This document shows positions 44,870-54,653 of a DNA stretch of 64,000 bases, one piece after another; the stretch's first letter is position 1, and every line of letters starts with the position of its first letter. The DNA comes from Liolophura sinensis (lineage: Eukaryota; Mollusca; Polyplacophora; Chitonida; Chitonidae). The stretch spans positions 39,545,385-39,609,384 of the forward strand of contig NC_088295.1 in assembly GCF_032854445.1 (NCBI RefSeq). The letters are read 5' to 3'. Below the pieces are notes generated by a model. The model ran no database searches. It saw nothing but the letters and a program-made list of their open reading frames with translations, and had not been told where the DNA came from. The translations under genes were made by a program, and so were the position numbers.

Positions 44870-45238
44870 GTTGAATCATACCAACGATTTTGTAAAAGTT
44901 TGTATCTGTAACAGTCAGGGCTAACTGAACAATTCCCGTATAGGCCTTGTGGGTCTTAGACAAGGATGAATACTCAGTCCTTCGCTGTTTTCGCTTTGCA
45001 CCAAGCAGCTATACGAGGACATAAGATGCAAAGATGGGGTGCAGCTTCTTCTAGATACTTGTCTTTCCTGTTATTCGCCGACAACGTTGCACTTTTTCCT
45101 TTGTATCATTTGGTCAAGTACCTCGATACCCTCACGAATATTGTAACACGTGTAAATGTTTTGAATACTAAAGTGGTTGTATTTAGAAAGGGTGACTGGT
45201 TACGTAACTTTAAGAAGTGGACAATCTGCTCTAATACT
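44870..45238 (+). mobile_element. Decayed LINE reverse-transcriptase relic (2)
   Basis: 'gccttgtgggtcttagacaa' repeats the GLRQG box of relic 1 (followed here by a stop). LLFADNVALFPLYHLVKYLD and KVVVFRKGDWLRNF match the catalytic and following segments of non-LTR RTs, with N in place of the second catalytic aspartate. Truncated at both ends. Confidence 0.75.
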
Positions 45239-45253
45239 CTGGGGGTGGGGGTG

Positions 45254-45489
45254 GGGGCATCGTGGCTCAGTTGATTAGCGCGCTTGCGCAGCGTAATGAC
45301 CCAAGAGCCTCTCACCAATGCTGTCGCTGAGAGTTTAAGTCAGCTCATGTCCGGCCGTCGTGGGAAAGTCTTTCAGCAACTTGCGGATGGTCGTCGGTTC
45401 CCCCCGGGCTCTGTCCGGTTTTCTCCCACCATAATGCTGGCCGCCGCCGCATAAGTGAAATATTGTTGAGTAATAATAAATAAATAAAT
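45254..45489 (+). mobile_element. SINE family A, full length
   Basis: tRNA-like head 'cgtggctcagttgattagcg', body and (aaat)n tail. Near-identical flanks taatactctgg (45232-45242) and tactactctgg (45490-45500) are probable target-site duplications. It sits directly after LINE relic 2. Confidence 0.9.
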
Positions 45490-45555
45490 CTACTACTCTG
45501 GAGGTGGTATTTTTTTTACAAATATCTAGATATGGATCTCATACCAAAAGCCTGA

Positions 45556-45892
45556 CCGCTTCGTTGGCCTAATGGTTAGAGCGTCACGGGTTGGGCCATA
45601 CCAAAGACTTTAAATTGGTACTTGATGCTGCCTCGTTTGGCGCTCAGCACTGAGAAGTTAGAGCAAGGAAACATGATTGGTTGGCCCGGTGTCAGTATAC
45701 TGTGAATTGGTGAGGTATCATGTCTGTTGTCTTCCACATGATACTTCAGTGAAGACAGCACGGAATGAACTCGCCCTGTCACAAGGAGACACAGTATATG
45801 TACACACACACCTAATCGCTCTTCGTCGTTATATGACTGAAACATTGTTAAGTACGACGTAAAACCTCTAGTGTCCATCCACCCTGCAGTAA
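45556..45892 (+). mobile_element. SINE family C, full length
   Basis: Head 'ttggcctaatggttagagcg', then 'ccataccaaagactttaaat', 'ggtgaggtatcatgtctgtt', 'gaaacattgttaagtacgac' and 'gtaaaacctctagtgtcc'. The uninterrupted reference for family C. Confidence 0.85.
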
Positions 45893-46844
45893 ACCACCCA
45901 TACCTTCAGTGGCGATTTAGTGACCACCAGCGAGAATTCATGCTAGGCTTCGATAGAGACTAACATCCTCCGCTTAATGCCATCAAAACCCTGAAAATTT
46001 AAAGGTACACTGGAAAGTTGGAAGGAAAAAGATCCTGTCCGAGAATGGGATTGAACAGCGATCTGCTTTACAAAACAGTTCTGCTTTACCAAACAGCTCT
46101 AGCTTCAAGAGCCCGCATTCGTATAATATTGCGTGTATATATATGTCCTTACGAACTCTTAAAATTTCACAGTGTTAATGTTAAAAAAATACAATATGTT
46201 AAAGCGTATATATAACTGTAAAATCCGTCCATTTTTAGGTGTGTGTGGGTGGGGGGTGAGTGTGTGTGGGTGGGGGGTGGGGGTGAGTGTGTGTGTGTGT
46301 GCGGGGGGGTATTAGTCCTTTCATATACATTTACCTGGCAAACGTCCATATTAAAGCTAAGGCTTTCCCCGCAACTTTAGCCTGCATAGAGAGATGTCTT
46401 TTGCCACTTCTCGGAAATAACCGTCAAATCCGTATTCACTGCAGCAGCTTGGTGACTGATCAACGACCTGCTTATCCGTACACTTATGAAAACCGACCTA
46501 GGCCCCGAATTTATCCAATACAACGATGTCACCATGCCCTGGACTTTTCCCGTATTCCTCCAACATGCCAAATTACGCCGCCTTAGTATTTTCACCGTAT
46601 TTTCACAGAACACATGTTACTCGGGCTGTGCGTAAATGTGTTTAGCGAGGAAAGCCAGTTCTGAGAAATAATTCCTCAGTCGGTCTGTAAAGGCTGAACT
46701 TGACTCACTGCATGTCATTGTGGCCATGGTGACAATGAACTGTCGACGGTTCTCGTATGGCCGTTTGCGGAATCTAACATTCGTTGAAGACCATCCGTCT
46801 TCCACTGATAAGATGTGCGTATCTTTACGTTACATGTGGGAAAG
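45893..46844. other. Intergenic with a GT/G-rich stretch
   Basis: A (gtgtgg)/(g)n tract lies at about 46239-46308. Between 46377 and 46805 two minus-strand frames of 78 and 62 codons follow one another with natural-looking composition (for example RLRNYFSELAFLAKHIY), but I cannot assign them to any family or gene. Confidence 0.35.
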
Positions 46845-46985
46845 TTTGTTAGTATCTTGTCAAAGGTGTGTGGTTTAGGCCGGGCACCATGCTGTTTTCC
46901 CTGACCAGAAAACTACCCGCCATCGTATAAGTCAAAAATTCTGGAGTCTTGTTAAGCAACAATCAAATAAATATATAAATAAACT
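46845..46985 (+). mobile_element. Degenerate SINE family A
   Basis: 'gtgtggtttaggccgggca', 'gccatcgtataagtcaaaaa', 'caacaatcaaataaatat'. Confidence 0.65.
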
Positions 46986-47140
46986 TTACTCCACTCTCAG
47001 TATCATGCTAAAGCGTTAAACGATTGTATAATCGTGAAGGGTCAACACCTGCATGGAACGAGAAACCGCCAGGGAAAAATATTGTCTTGATCTACAACAC
47101 ACTGTAGGTGCGTTACGAATAGACATGAGCTGTTTATTTC

Positions 47141-47382
47141 TTTGACTGGTGCTTTACCGCGTATTTAAGAATATTTCACATATACAAGGGCGGCCAGCAT
47201 TGTGGTGACAAGGGGCGAGCAGAGCCCGGGGAAAATCCATAACCATGCGCAGGTTGATGCAAGACATTCCCACGTACGGCCAGTGAAGAGGCCAGCAGGG
47301 GCTGGACTTGAACTCACAGTGACCGCATTGGCGAGAAGCTCCTGGGTCTAACCACCTCGGCCACGGAGGGCCCCGATAACAC
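47141..47382 (-). mobile_element. SINE family A, near full length
   Basis: The reverse complement, from the tail (gactggtgctttaccgcgta) to the tRNA-like head (ggtctaaccacctcggccac) at about 47342-47361. Confidence 0.9.
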
Positions 47383-47406
47383 ACCCAATAGTTTATGTGC
47401 GAAAAC

Positions 47407-47700
47407 TGAGCCGCGATTTATAACACATTCATTTCCGAACAGTTTCTATAAGAATGTTGAGCCACGAATGATGATACACTCATTCCCAAAATGTTTATAT
47501 GTGAATACTGAGCCACTATTGGTAACATGCTCATTTCCGAACAGTTTCTATAAGAATGTTGAGCCACGAATGATGATACACTCATTCCCAAAATGTTTAT
47601 ATATGAATACTGAGCCACTATTGGTAACATGCTCATTTCCAAAAAGTTTATGTGTAAGAAGAATGAGCCACGATTGATAATACACCCATTTTCGATTTCT
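47407..47700 (+). repeat. 51-bp tandem repeat in 102-bp dimers
   Basis: 'gagccacgaatgatgataca' units at 47459 and 47561 alternate with 'gagccactattggtaacatg' units at 47510 and 47612, giving a clean two-type alternation; diverged units flank them. Confidence 0.95.
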
Positions 47701-48059
47701 TTTTGCGTCTTGTTATGGGATTAGGCCACAGAACTGAAAGGCCTGTTTCATGTATACTATATATTCAATTAAATGGCTGTACATGGATAAGTTTCCTTTT
47801 CCTGTGGTCTTGCCTTATATGATGGTTATTGGTTATATGATTTTAATATGGCCAGGTAAATCGTTTTCAGTCATAACTTAAATGCATAAAATTGAACATA
47901 AAAACTGTTAAACTTTGTATATGCAATACAATCGTAATTAATTATGGACAAAAGGAAATAAAAATTCCTGTGAAAATGAGAGGCGAGTGAGTGCAAAGGT
48001 CATTTTATAGACCATGATACGGTATATTTTGGTTGTTTGGATATTATACGGTTGATATA

Positions 48060-49305
48060 AGATACATGCTGGTATACGCCGTACACCGCGAACACCTCTT
48101 AGACTGAGGACATTTTGGTAACTCGCTCTTTACTGTGGCTTGTATAAGATTAGTGTGAGTGCGAACAGCCCTGAGAGCGTGGACTCCGGACATTTTGGTA
48201 ACTCGCTCCTTGCGATCGACCACAGCAGCTTGTATAAGATTCATGTGAGTGCAAATGCCACATATACCATGAACTCAGGACATTTTGGTAATTCACTCCT
48301 TATTTTCGAGGACAGTGCCTTGTATACATACACATGGAAGTGTAAACGCCATCATTTAGAACACCGTGAATCCAGAATATTTTGGTACATGTAATTCACT
48401 CCTTATGGTCCAATACAGTAGACCATGGCCTATTACATTTAGGTAACTCGCTCCTTTGTGTGAGTGCAAACACCGTTTAGACTGTTGACTCAGGACATGT
48501 TGGTAATTCGCTTCTCATTTCCGAGCACAGTGGCTTGTATAAGATTCGTGTGAGTGCAAACACCATTTAGACCGTGGAATATTCTGGTAACTCGCTCCTT
48601 ATGGTTGAGCACATTGGCTTGGATATGATTAGTGTGAATGGAATGACCGTTTATACCGTGGACATTTTGGTAACTCATTCCTTACGAGCACATTCGTCTG
48701 TATAAGATTCGTGTGAGTAAAAGCACCATTTATATGGTAACTCATTCCTTATGAGCATGGTGGCCTGTGTAAGATTCGTGTGAGTGGAAACACCATTTAT
48801 ACCGTCGATATCTTAGTAACTCATTCCTTATGAGAATTGTGGCCTGTATAAGATTCGTTTAAAAGCAAACACCGTTTATACCCTGGGTATTTTGGTAACT
48901 CATTCCTTATGAGCATAGTGGCCTGTGTAAGATTCGTGTGAGTGGAAACACCATTTATACCGTGGACAGTTTGGTAACTCATTTTTATTCGTGTGCGTGG
49001 AAACACCATTTATACCGTGGACAGTTTGGTAACTCATTTTTTATGAGCACAGTGGTCTGTGTAAGATTCGTGTGAGTAGAAACACCATTTATACCCTGGA
49101 CAGTTTGGTAACTCATTTTTTATGAGCACAGTGGCCTGTGTAAGATTCGTGTGAGTAGAAACACCGTTTATACCGTGGACAGTTTGGTAACTCACTTTTT
49201 ATGAGCACAGTGGCTTGTGTAAGATTCGTGTGAGTAGAAACACTATTTATACCGTGGATATTTTGGTAACTTATTCCTTACAAGCACAGTGGCTTGTGTA
49301 AGATG
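48060..49305 (+). repeat. ~79-bp minisatellite, about 15 units
   Basis: Consensus pieces: 'gtggcttgtgtaagattcgt', 'gtgagtagaaacaccattta', 'taccgtggacagtttggtaa', 'ctcattttttatgagcaca'. Units on the right are nearly identical; those on the left are diverged. Confidence 0.95.
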
Positions 49306-49520
49306 TCCATTTTGTATCTTTTGAAACAGTTTCTTAAGCTAGCATCATGACTATATTATCATCGATGTGTCAAGCGGCTTAAAAATCTGGCCAGATTGTG
49401 TCACCGATGAGGCAGATAACAGACTACTTTCCCATCCATCTAGGCGAAAATTATTTGTAGCACTTCTTTTTAACGTGTTCTACTTTTTTGCAAGTCGAGT
49501 GAATAGATATATTATCAGAA

Positions 49521-49698
49521 GTGATGTGTGGTGTTTCGGCATGGGATGTGTGGTGTTTTGGCGTGGGAAGTGTGGTGTTTTGGCATGGGACGTTTGGTGT
49601 TTCGGCATGGGATGTGTGGAGTTTTAGCATGGAATGTGTGGTGTTTCGGCATGGGACGTTTGGTGTTTCGGCATGGGATGTGTGGTGTCTCAGCATGC
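49521..49698 (+). repeat. 22-bp minisatellite, 8 units
   Basis: Unit 'gatgtgtggtgtttcggcat' plus gg. Peptides such as GVSAWDVWCFGMG from either strand are repeat artefacts. Confidence 0.96.
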
Positions 49699-49994
49699 AT
49701 AACATTTATCTACATGTGTGTTTGTTTTCAGTTTGTAGACGTTTTCAGCATTAGATTGGTCATGTCATGACCGTGCCTTCGATCTTTAGTTTACGGTCCC
49801 ATCATTTCAACCCATAATCCTTTGTTGACTTTGTCCCCAATGTAACCAAACACGCAAATTACACTGGCATATACGAAGACATCCAGCATCTAAACGATTC
49901 CGCATTGTAACGCGTAATGAGAGAAATGAGATGGATAGTTTTACAACTGTTACCTTTTCCCGACTAGGAAGTACATAGCTATACAGGCTCCGCT

Positions 49995-50357
49995 ATGGAA
50001 GCACCTCGCACTGTGATTTCAGAAATGTGGGAAAATGAAATACCTGTACAAGTTAAATTAACAATCTTACCCATATTGAACCAGCCGCGGTTCGAAAAGA
50101 TTAAAGTATGCACTATACACTTCAATCCGCGGCCATGCACGGGATATCTGTATGTGTGGGCACACAACGAGGATGTGCGAAACAGATGTTCAAGTCGACT
50201 TACCAGTGTCCGAAAAAACATGAGCCAAAAGACTGGGCAAAACACTCTGCTTGAAGTAAGAATTAACTTCCAAACTTGGTATATCTTAATCAAACAGTCG
50301 CTGATAGACGTACTTAATACGTGCGTTGTTGTTTTACAGTCATCAGTCGACAAATGA
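49995..50357 (+). CDS. Unidentified 120-codon open frame
   Basis: Starts ATG GAA GCA and runs to TGA through about 360 bases of less AT-rich DNA, with charged, natural-looking composition (NQPRFEKIKVCTIHFNPRPC; KNMSQKTGQNTLLEVRINF). The minus strand is open over the same span (49979-50374), so at most one is real. No family recognised, and no promoter or splice context seen. It could be an exon of an unrecognised gene or a mobile-element relic. Confidence 0.2.
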   Translation: MEAPRTVISEMWENEIPVQVKLTILPILNQPRFEKIKVCTIHFNPRPCTGYLYVWAHNEDVRNRCSSRLTSVRKNMSQKTGQNTLLEVRINFQTWYILIKQSLIDVLNTCVVVLQSSVDK

Positions 50358-50374
50358 TAAAACCAACGCGCCAA

Positions 50375-50781
50375 CTATTATATAGAAACAAAATATCTGT
50401 ATTTTAACATAATAACAGTAAAGAAACATATAATACGTCACCGGTAAAAAACAATGATAAAAACAATAAAAGTATCTACATATGTGTACACTTTGGTCAT
50501 AATTTTTACACAATATTTATACTTACACTGATCTGTACATTTCATAATACACTACACTTAATTATACCAGTGGAGTTACAACTTTTCATGTGTACGGATC
50601 TGCATACTCTCAATGATATCGTTTTCCACATGGTGTACGATCTTTGAACATAATCTCTAAGTATTCCTGATTTGTATGTACAGACCTATCATGGTTTTTA
50701 GCACTAAGGAAGAAATGTATAAAGGTCATATAGTATACATATCAGCAGTATACATATCGGTATTCTAATGATTCTAAAGCT
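50375..50781. other. AT-rich intergenic segment
   Basis: No feature recognised. Confidence 0.4.
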
Positions 50782-51034
50782 AGCTGCATGCCCGTCACCA
50801 GAACTGTGAAGTACGTCACATACAGTAAAAGCTAAATGAAGTAAGCGCCGAGATCATGCTACACACACACTACATGGTATTATATGGATTATTACAGTTA
50901 AACGATTTTGGTAATATCATTTTATGAAATTATAATCGAAATAATACCATACAGTGTAAAGCTCGCGGCGCTTACTTAATTTAGCTTTTACTGCATGTGA
51001 CGTGCTTCACAGTTCTGGAGACGGGCATGCAGCT
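50782..51034. mobile_element. Long palindromic fold-back element (253 bp)
   Basis: Ends agctgcatgcccgtc and its complement. The left arm 'ccagaactgtgaagtacgtc' and 'cagtaaaagctaaatgaagt' and 'aagcgcc' is repeated inverted at the right with few changes, and complementarity continues inward to the centre near 50915. It would fold into one long hairpin. No coding capacity. Confidence 0.88.
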
Positions 51035-51621
51035 TATTATGGCACGTCTATACGCAATCAGTTCCGAAAAAAAATGAGCTATGCTATTTAGACCGTACAG
51101 AAAATAGTTTATTGAGCCGTTGTGGCTCATTCACATACATACCATCTGATTATGGTTTAAAGTTTGTGAAACAGCATCAAATATCATGCCAGATTTTGTT
51201 GAATCTTTGGAATAAATGTTTATTTTATAATAGGTGATAAAATTGAAAATTACTACGACAAAAGCAATACTTACAGTAAGTGCAATAAAGCCAGCGGTGT
51301 ATGATACGGGATTTCTCACAAGTTTGCGCAATAATGCAAATTTATACATATGATAAAAATAGGAGTTAAAAGCTAACCATACATCAATATGTTATCACAT
51401 TCATCGGATAGTGTGTATACTTGAAGTCTTTTAAAGCTCGTCATTGTTCAGTTGAAATAGTTTTATAGGGAAGATTGAACACTTTCAAAAATTAGATGTC
51501 ATGGGTTGACCATCTGATGTTTGGCTATCAGTTTACATGAGTTTACATTAGCCATAACTAAAACATAGAAAGCTCGGTTTTGAGTTGCGACCTCACTGTT
51601 CAGGGGCCGACGGGCTGCAAT
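51035..51621. other. AT-rich intergenic segment
   Basis: No feature recognised. A TTTATT at about 51219 would read AATAAA on the minus strand but lies 2 kb past the IRF stop. Confidence 0.35.
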
Positions 51622-52117
51622 GATTAAAATAAAATAAAGCTAATATATGAAGTAGGGTTAATCATATAGACAACTAAAAACTATGCGTGAAATATTTTCA
51701 TTTATTTTTTCAGACATTTTTTAAGGGTATTGAAATTCATTCAAATATTTGAAAAATATGCAGGGCTAAATGAGCCATGCTGGCGGTATCTAGGAACTAT
51801 GACGTCAAATCACCGTTTTTTTCCTGATGTTCACCTGAAGGAAGGAATTTTGGGAAACATTATTTCAGTAATCTTTCACCCATGGGTAAAAAGAGTTATT
51901 TCGACATCCAGTGTCGAGATCAGAGTTGAAAAACCTTCATGTGACGTCAGAGGATAAGCATATAAAGCCCACCTCAGAATTCAAAAGTTTGCGAGTTTTG
52001 TTAACACAAAAAACTAAAACAAAATAGTTGAAAATATATTTATGTACAGTTTTAACTTATCTATTTAGTGATGCTTACTTCGATTTTTAAGAGGTCTTTT
52101 CCTTCAAGGTGATTAAG
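51622..52117. mobile_element. Palindromic element P1, copy 2 (~496 bp)
   Basis: Shares with copy 1 (28106-28598) the blocks 'actaaaaactatgc', 'tttcatttattttttcaga', 'ctgatgttcacctgaaggaa', 'aaagcccacct', 'agtgatgcttacttcgattt' and 'cttttccttcaagg'. Like copy 1 it is an inverted repeat of about 240-bp halves. Confidence 0.85.
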
Positions 52118-52224
52118 CCAGCGTTTACCTTTAAGAGCAATCTCACCATTCACGGCAATTTTGAAACGTTTGTCTTAGATCAAACCATAAGCCTGTGTCC
52201 CAACTTGTTAGCACGCAGTCCATG

Positions 52225-52305
52225 AATGAGTTAATGAGTGAATGAGTATGGCTTAACGCCACGTAGCCATGCAATATTTCAGCCATATATCTTGGCGAGA
52301 TCTGT
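52225..52305 (-). mobile_element. SINE-like 3' fragment
   Basis: 'gagtgaatgagtatggctta' and 'acgccacgtagccatgcaat', 'atttcagccatatatcttgg' resemble the reversed tail of a SINE like family B, but only loosely. Confidence 0.4.
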
Positions 52306-53219
52306 CCACGATGTCAAGTCCTTGCTCCTTTATCGAATGTTCCTTCTTTCCAAACCACTGCAATCATCTTACATAATGCGACACACTGAAGCAATATCGA
52401 TGTGTAGTGTTCCCTGAATGCTCAGCAGTTGACTGAAGCCAAACACTTATTATGGTCACCTAAATCTTCTCCACAATTGTATATTCTAATCAGTTCTAAG
52501 CACTTTTCGATACACTGCACCAAGCGAGAGTGAAACGAGTGAGAGTCAAAGTAGTTAATTTCGGCCTTTGGCATATGAAAAGGAAATCATCACAGTTGCA
52601 TTACAGACAGAAATACCTGTCGAAAATAACACGAAGATTTCAATACACAAGATGGGGGTACAGTGTAGATATACATCTTAATGAATCGTATAGTCATGCC
52701 AAATGAAAGGATAGTCTTCAAATGCTTTTCACAAAAGCTTCCACATTACAAGCTCCATCATGCAATACACCCTCATCCGTGGCATGGACTTGTTCGCCAC
52801 CCAATTGTCTCGATATTTTCAGTGACAAACACAGCGACTAATTTACATGAGGCATGCATGGAGTAGTGTGATGGTCAAAAGTCCTTGTGCTGTTTTTTTC
52901 TTCTGGCAGTTAACTCTTGCATAAAATGCAGTTGAAGTTTTGATGAAGAACACAACATCTGACGACGTTTTAGTGCAATGTTTTTTTTATCCAGACAAAT
53001 CGCCGGAAACCGCTCCTCCTGGGTATACACAGACCAACAAACCGCTTTTGTGAAATTACAAACGAAGTGCAATGGCTTGCGTTCTATGAATCTTTGGATG
53101 AGCCTAATGGCGGAATGACGAAGAGTTGTCCCACACCTAAACGTCACAGTGACGACATCAGGTTTTCCGGTCACCTGACACCCACGGTCGTGCGTCTGCG
53201 CACAGAGGAAAGTGCCAAG

Positions 53220-53261
53220 TCATTCCCAAACAGAGTTAGATTTCCCCAACGCGGTTATATT
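53220..53261 (-). CDS. IRF: IRF last coding exon (preferred model)
   Basis: Acceptor ctttttcag|aa. Thirteen codons [13 protein letters not shown] then TGA. A second good acceptor at 53196 (cctctgtgcgcag|ac) is also in phase and would instead add a cysteine- and arginine-rich 106-residue tail ending at 52875; that tail looks less natural. I could not pin down a poly(A) signal. Confidence 0.55.
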   Translation of the reverse strand, partial: NITALGKSNSVWE

Positions 53262-54616
53262 CTGAAAAAGAAAAATGAAAGAAACATGAAATAAATTCTC
53301 AGCTAGTCTGAATATGGGTAAAATGGGCCAAAACTATGTCGCACTTCTGTTAAATGCCGTGTAGAATTTTCCATATGCAAACTCACAACTCACAGCGTCG
53401 AAAAAAGCGCTTGCAGGCCTAACGGTGAAAATGTTTTGTTGAAATACCTGTTGAATATACACGCATACCTTGTAATCGTTTTCGTAACTTGATTGCAAAT
53501 GTGACGGAGGACCATACTGATTTTTATTTTGTATATTTCGATTAAACCAATCACTCTTTTGTTTCACTTCGTTCTGGCTAGACTTTCATCCTAAAAGCCA
53601 AATATGTTATTTCTGGTGACACTTATTCATATCTCGGTCTTTCGACTAAAACCTTTGGCCAACGAAGATTATGTGAGTTCTCATTTTACTGAAAAATCCT
53701 TAATTGGGTACGACGTGTAACCCCAATCAACTGAAAAGAAAATGAAAGCCAAAATGATTTTGAAACTGCAAATGAATATTTCATTTTTATCCCAATAAAA
53801 TAACAAAATAAATGAAAGCCAAATTAATTTTGAAGCTGCAAATGTTAACTAGCTTTTTAGGAAATTGATAAAAGGGAAACTAGATAAACAGGTGAACGGA
53901 AACAGATAATGCCTACCCAATCTCTGGATTCGGATATGGTCTCGGTGACAACATGAGCTTCGTCATCGGGGAAAACACGCACTGGTTGTCTTTGATCTGA
54001 AACGATGAGAAACGGACAAAATCGTGACACTTCCTAGGTGAAGACTTTTCACTTAAGTTTACCCATGTTCTAGATTATTCATTAATAGATGAATAAACAT
54101 TAATAAAGCAAGTATAGATGAGCTGTGTTTACAAGAATAAACAAGGAATAATATAACCAGACTTATTTACGGAGAGGGTAAAATAAGACCTAAACGGTCA
54201 CATTTGTTTAAACTTGTTTGGTAACTATGTGAATCAACTTTTAATAAGGAATTCCTAGGAGGCCATAAGATGCCCCATGTTAGGGCTACAGGAAACACAG
54301 TGACGCTGCGTCATTCCTACCGCCGCACATATGATTAAAAGGGCAAACACTGTTCGGGTGAAGTAAGCAGAAACAGACATGTCCTCGGGGTACGGAAACA
54401 ACGCTTGCCTGATTGGGTAAAACTAATAACATGGCAGCGCTTTCGATTGTCTGCTCACTTTGAAGTGCGATATCTCGGTTGTGCAACATCAGACAATGAA
54501 AAGTTATTCTTTTAAATTTCCAGTGTCATATTTTATCGATTCTTATATGCACTTGGCCTGGCCTTTCATTTTAAGTGTGCAAAAAAAGAACTATGAGATA
54601 AATGAAAATAAAAAAA

Positions 54617-54653
<37 letters not shown>

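Noticed and set aside
49451-49770. Tryptophan/histidine-rich repetitive peptides on both strands
   Set aside because: Artefacts of the 22-bp minisatellite, open in several frames at once.
53067-53294. 75-codon plus-strand frame over the IRF 3' end
   Set aside because: Antisense to the IRF last exon and 3' region; no start, promoter or domain evidence.
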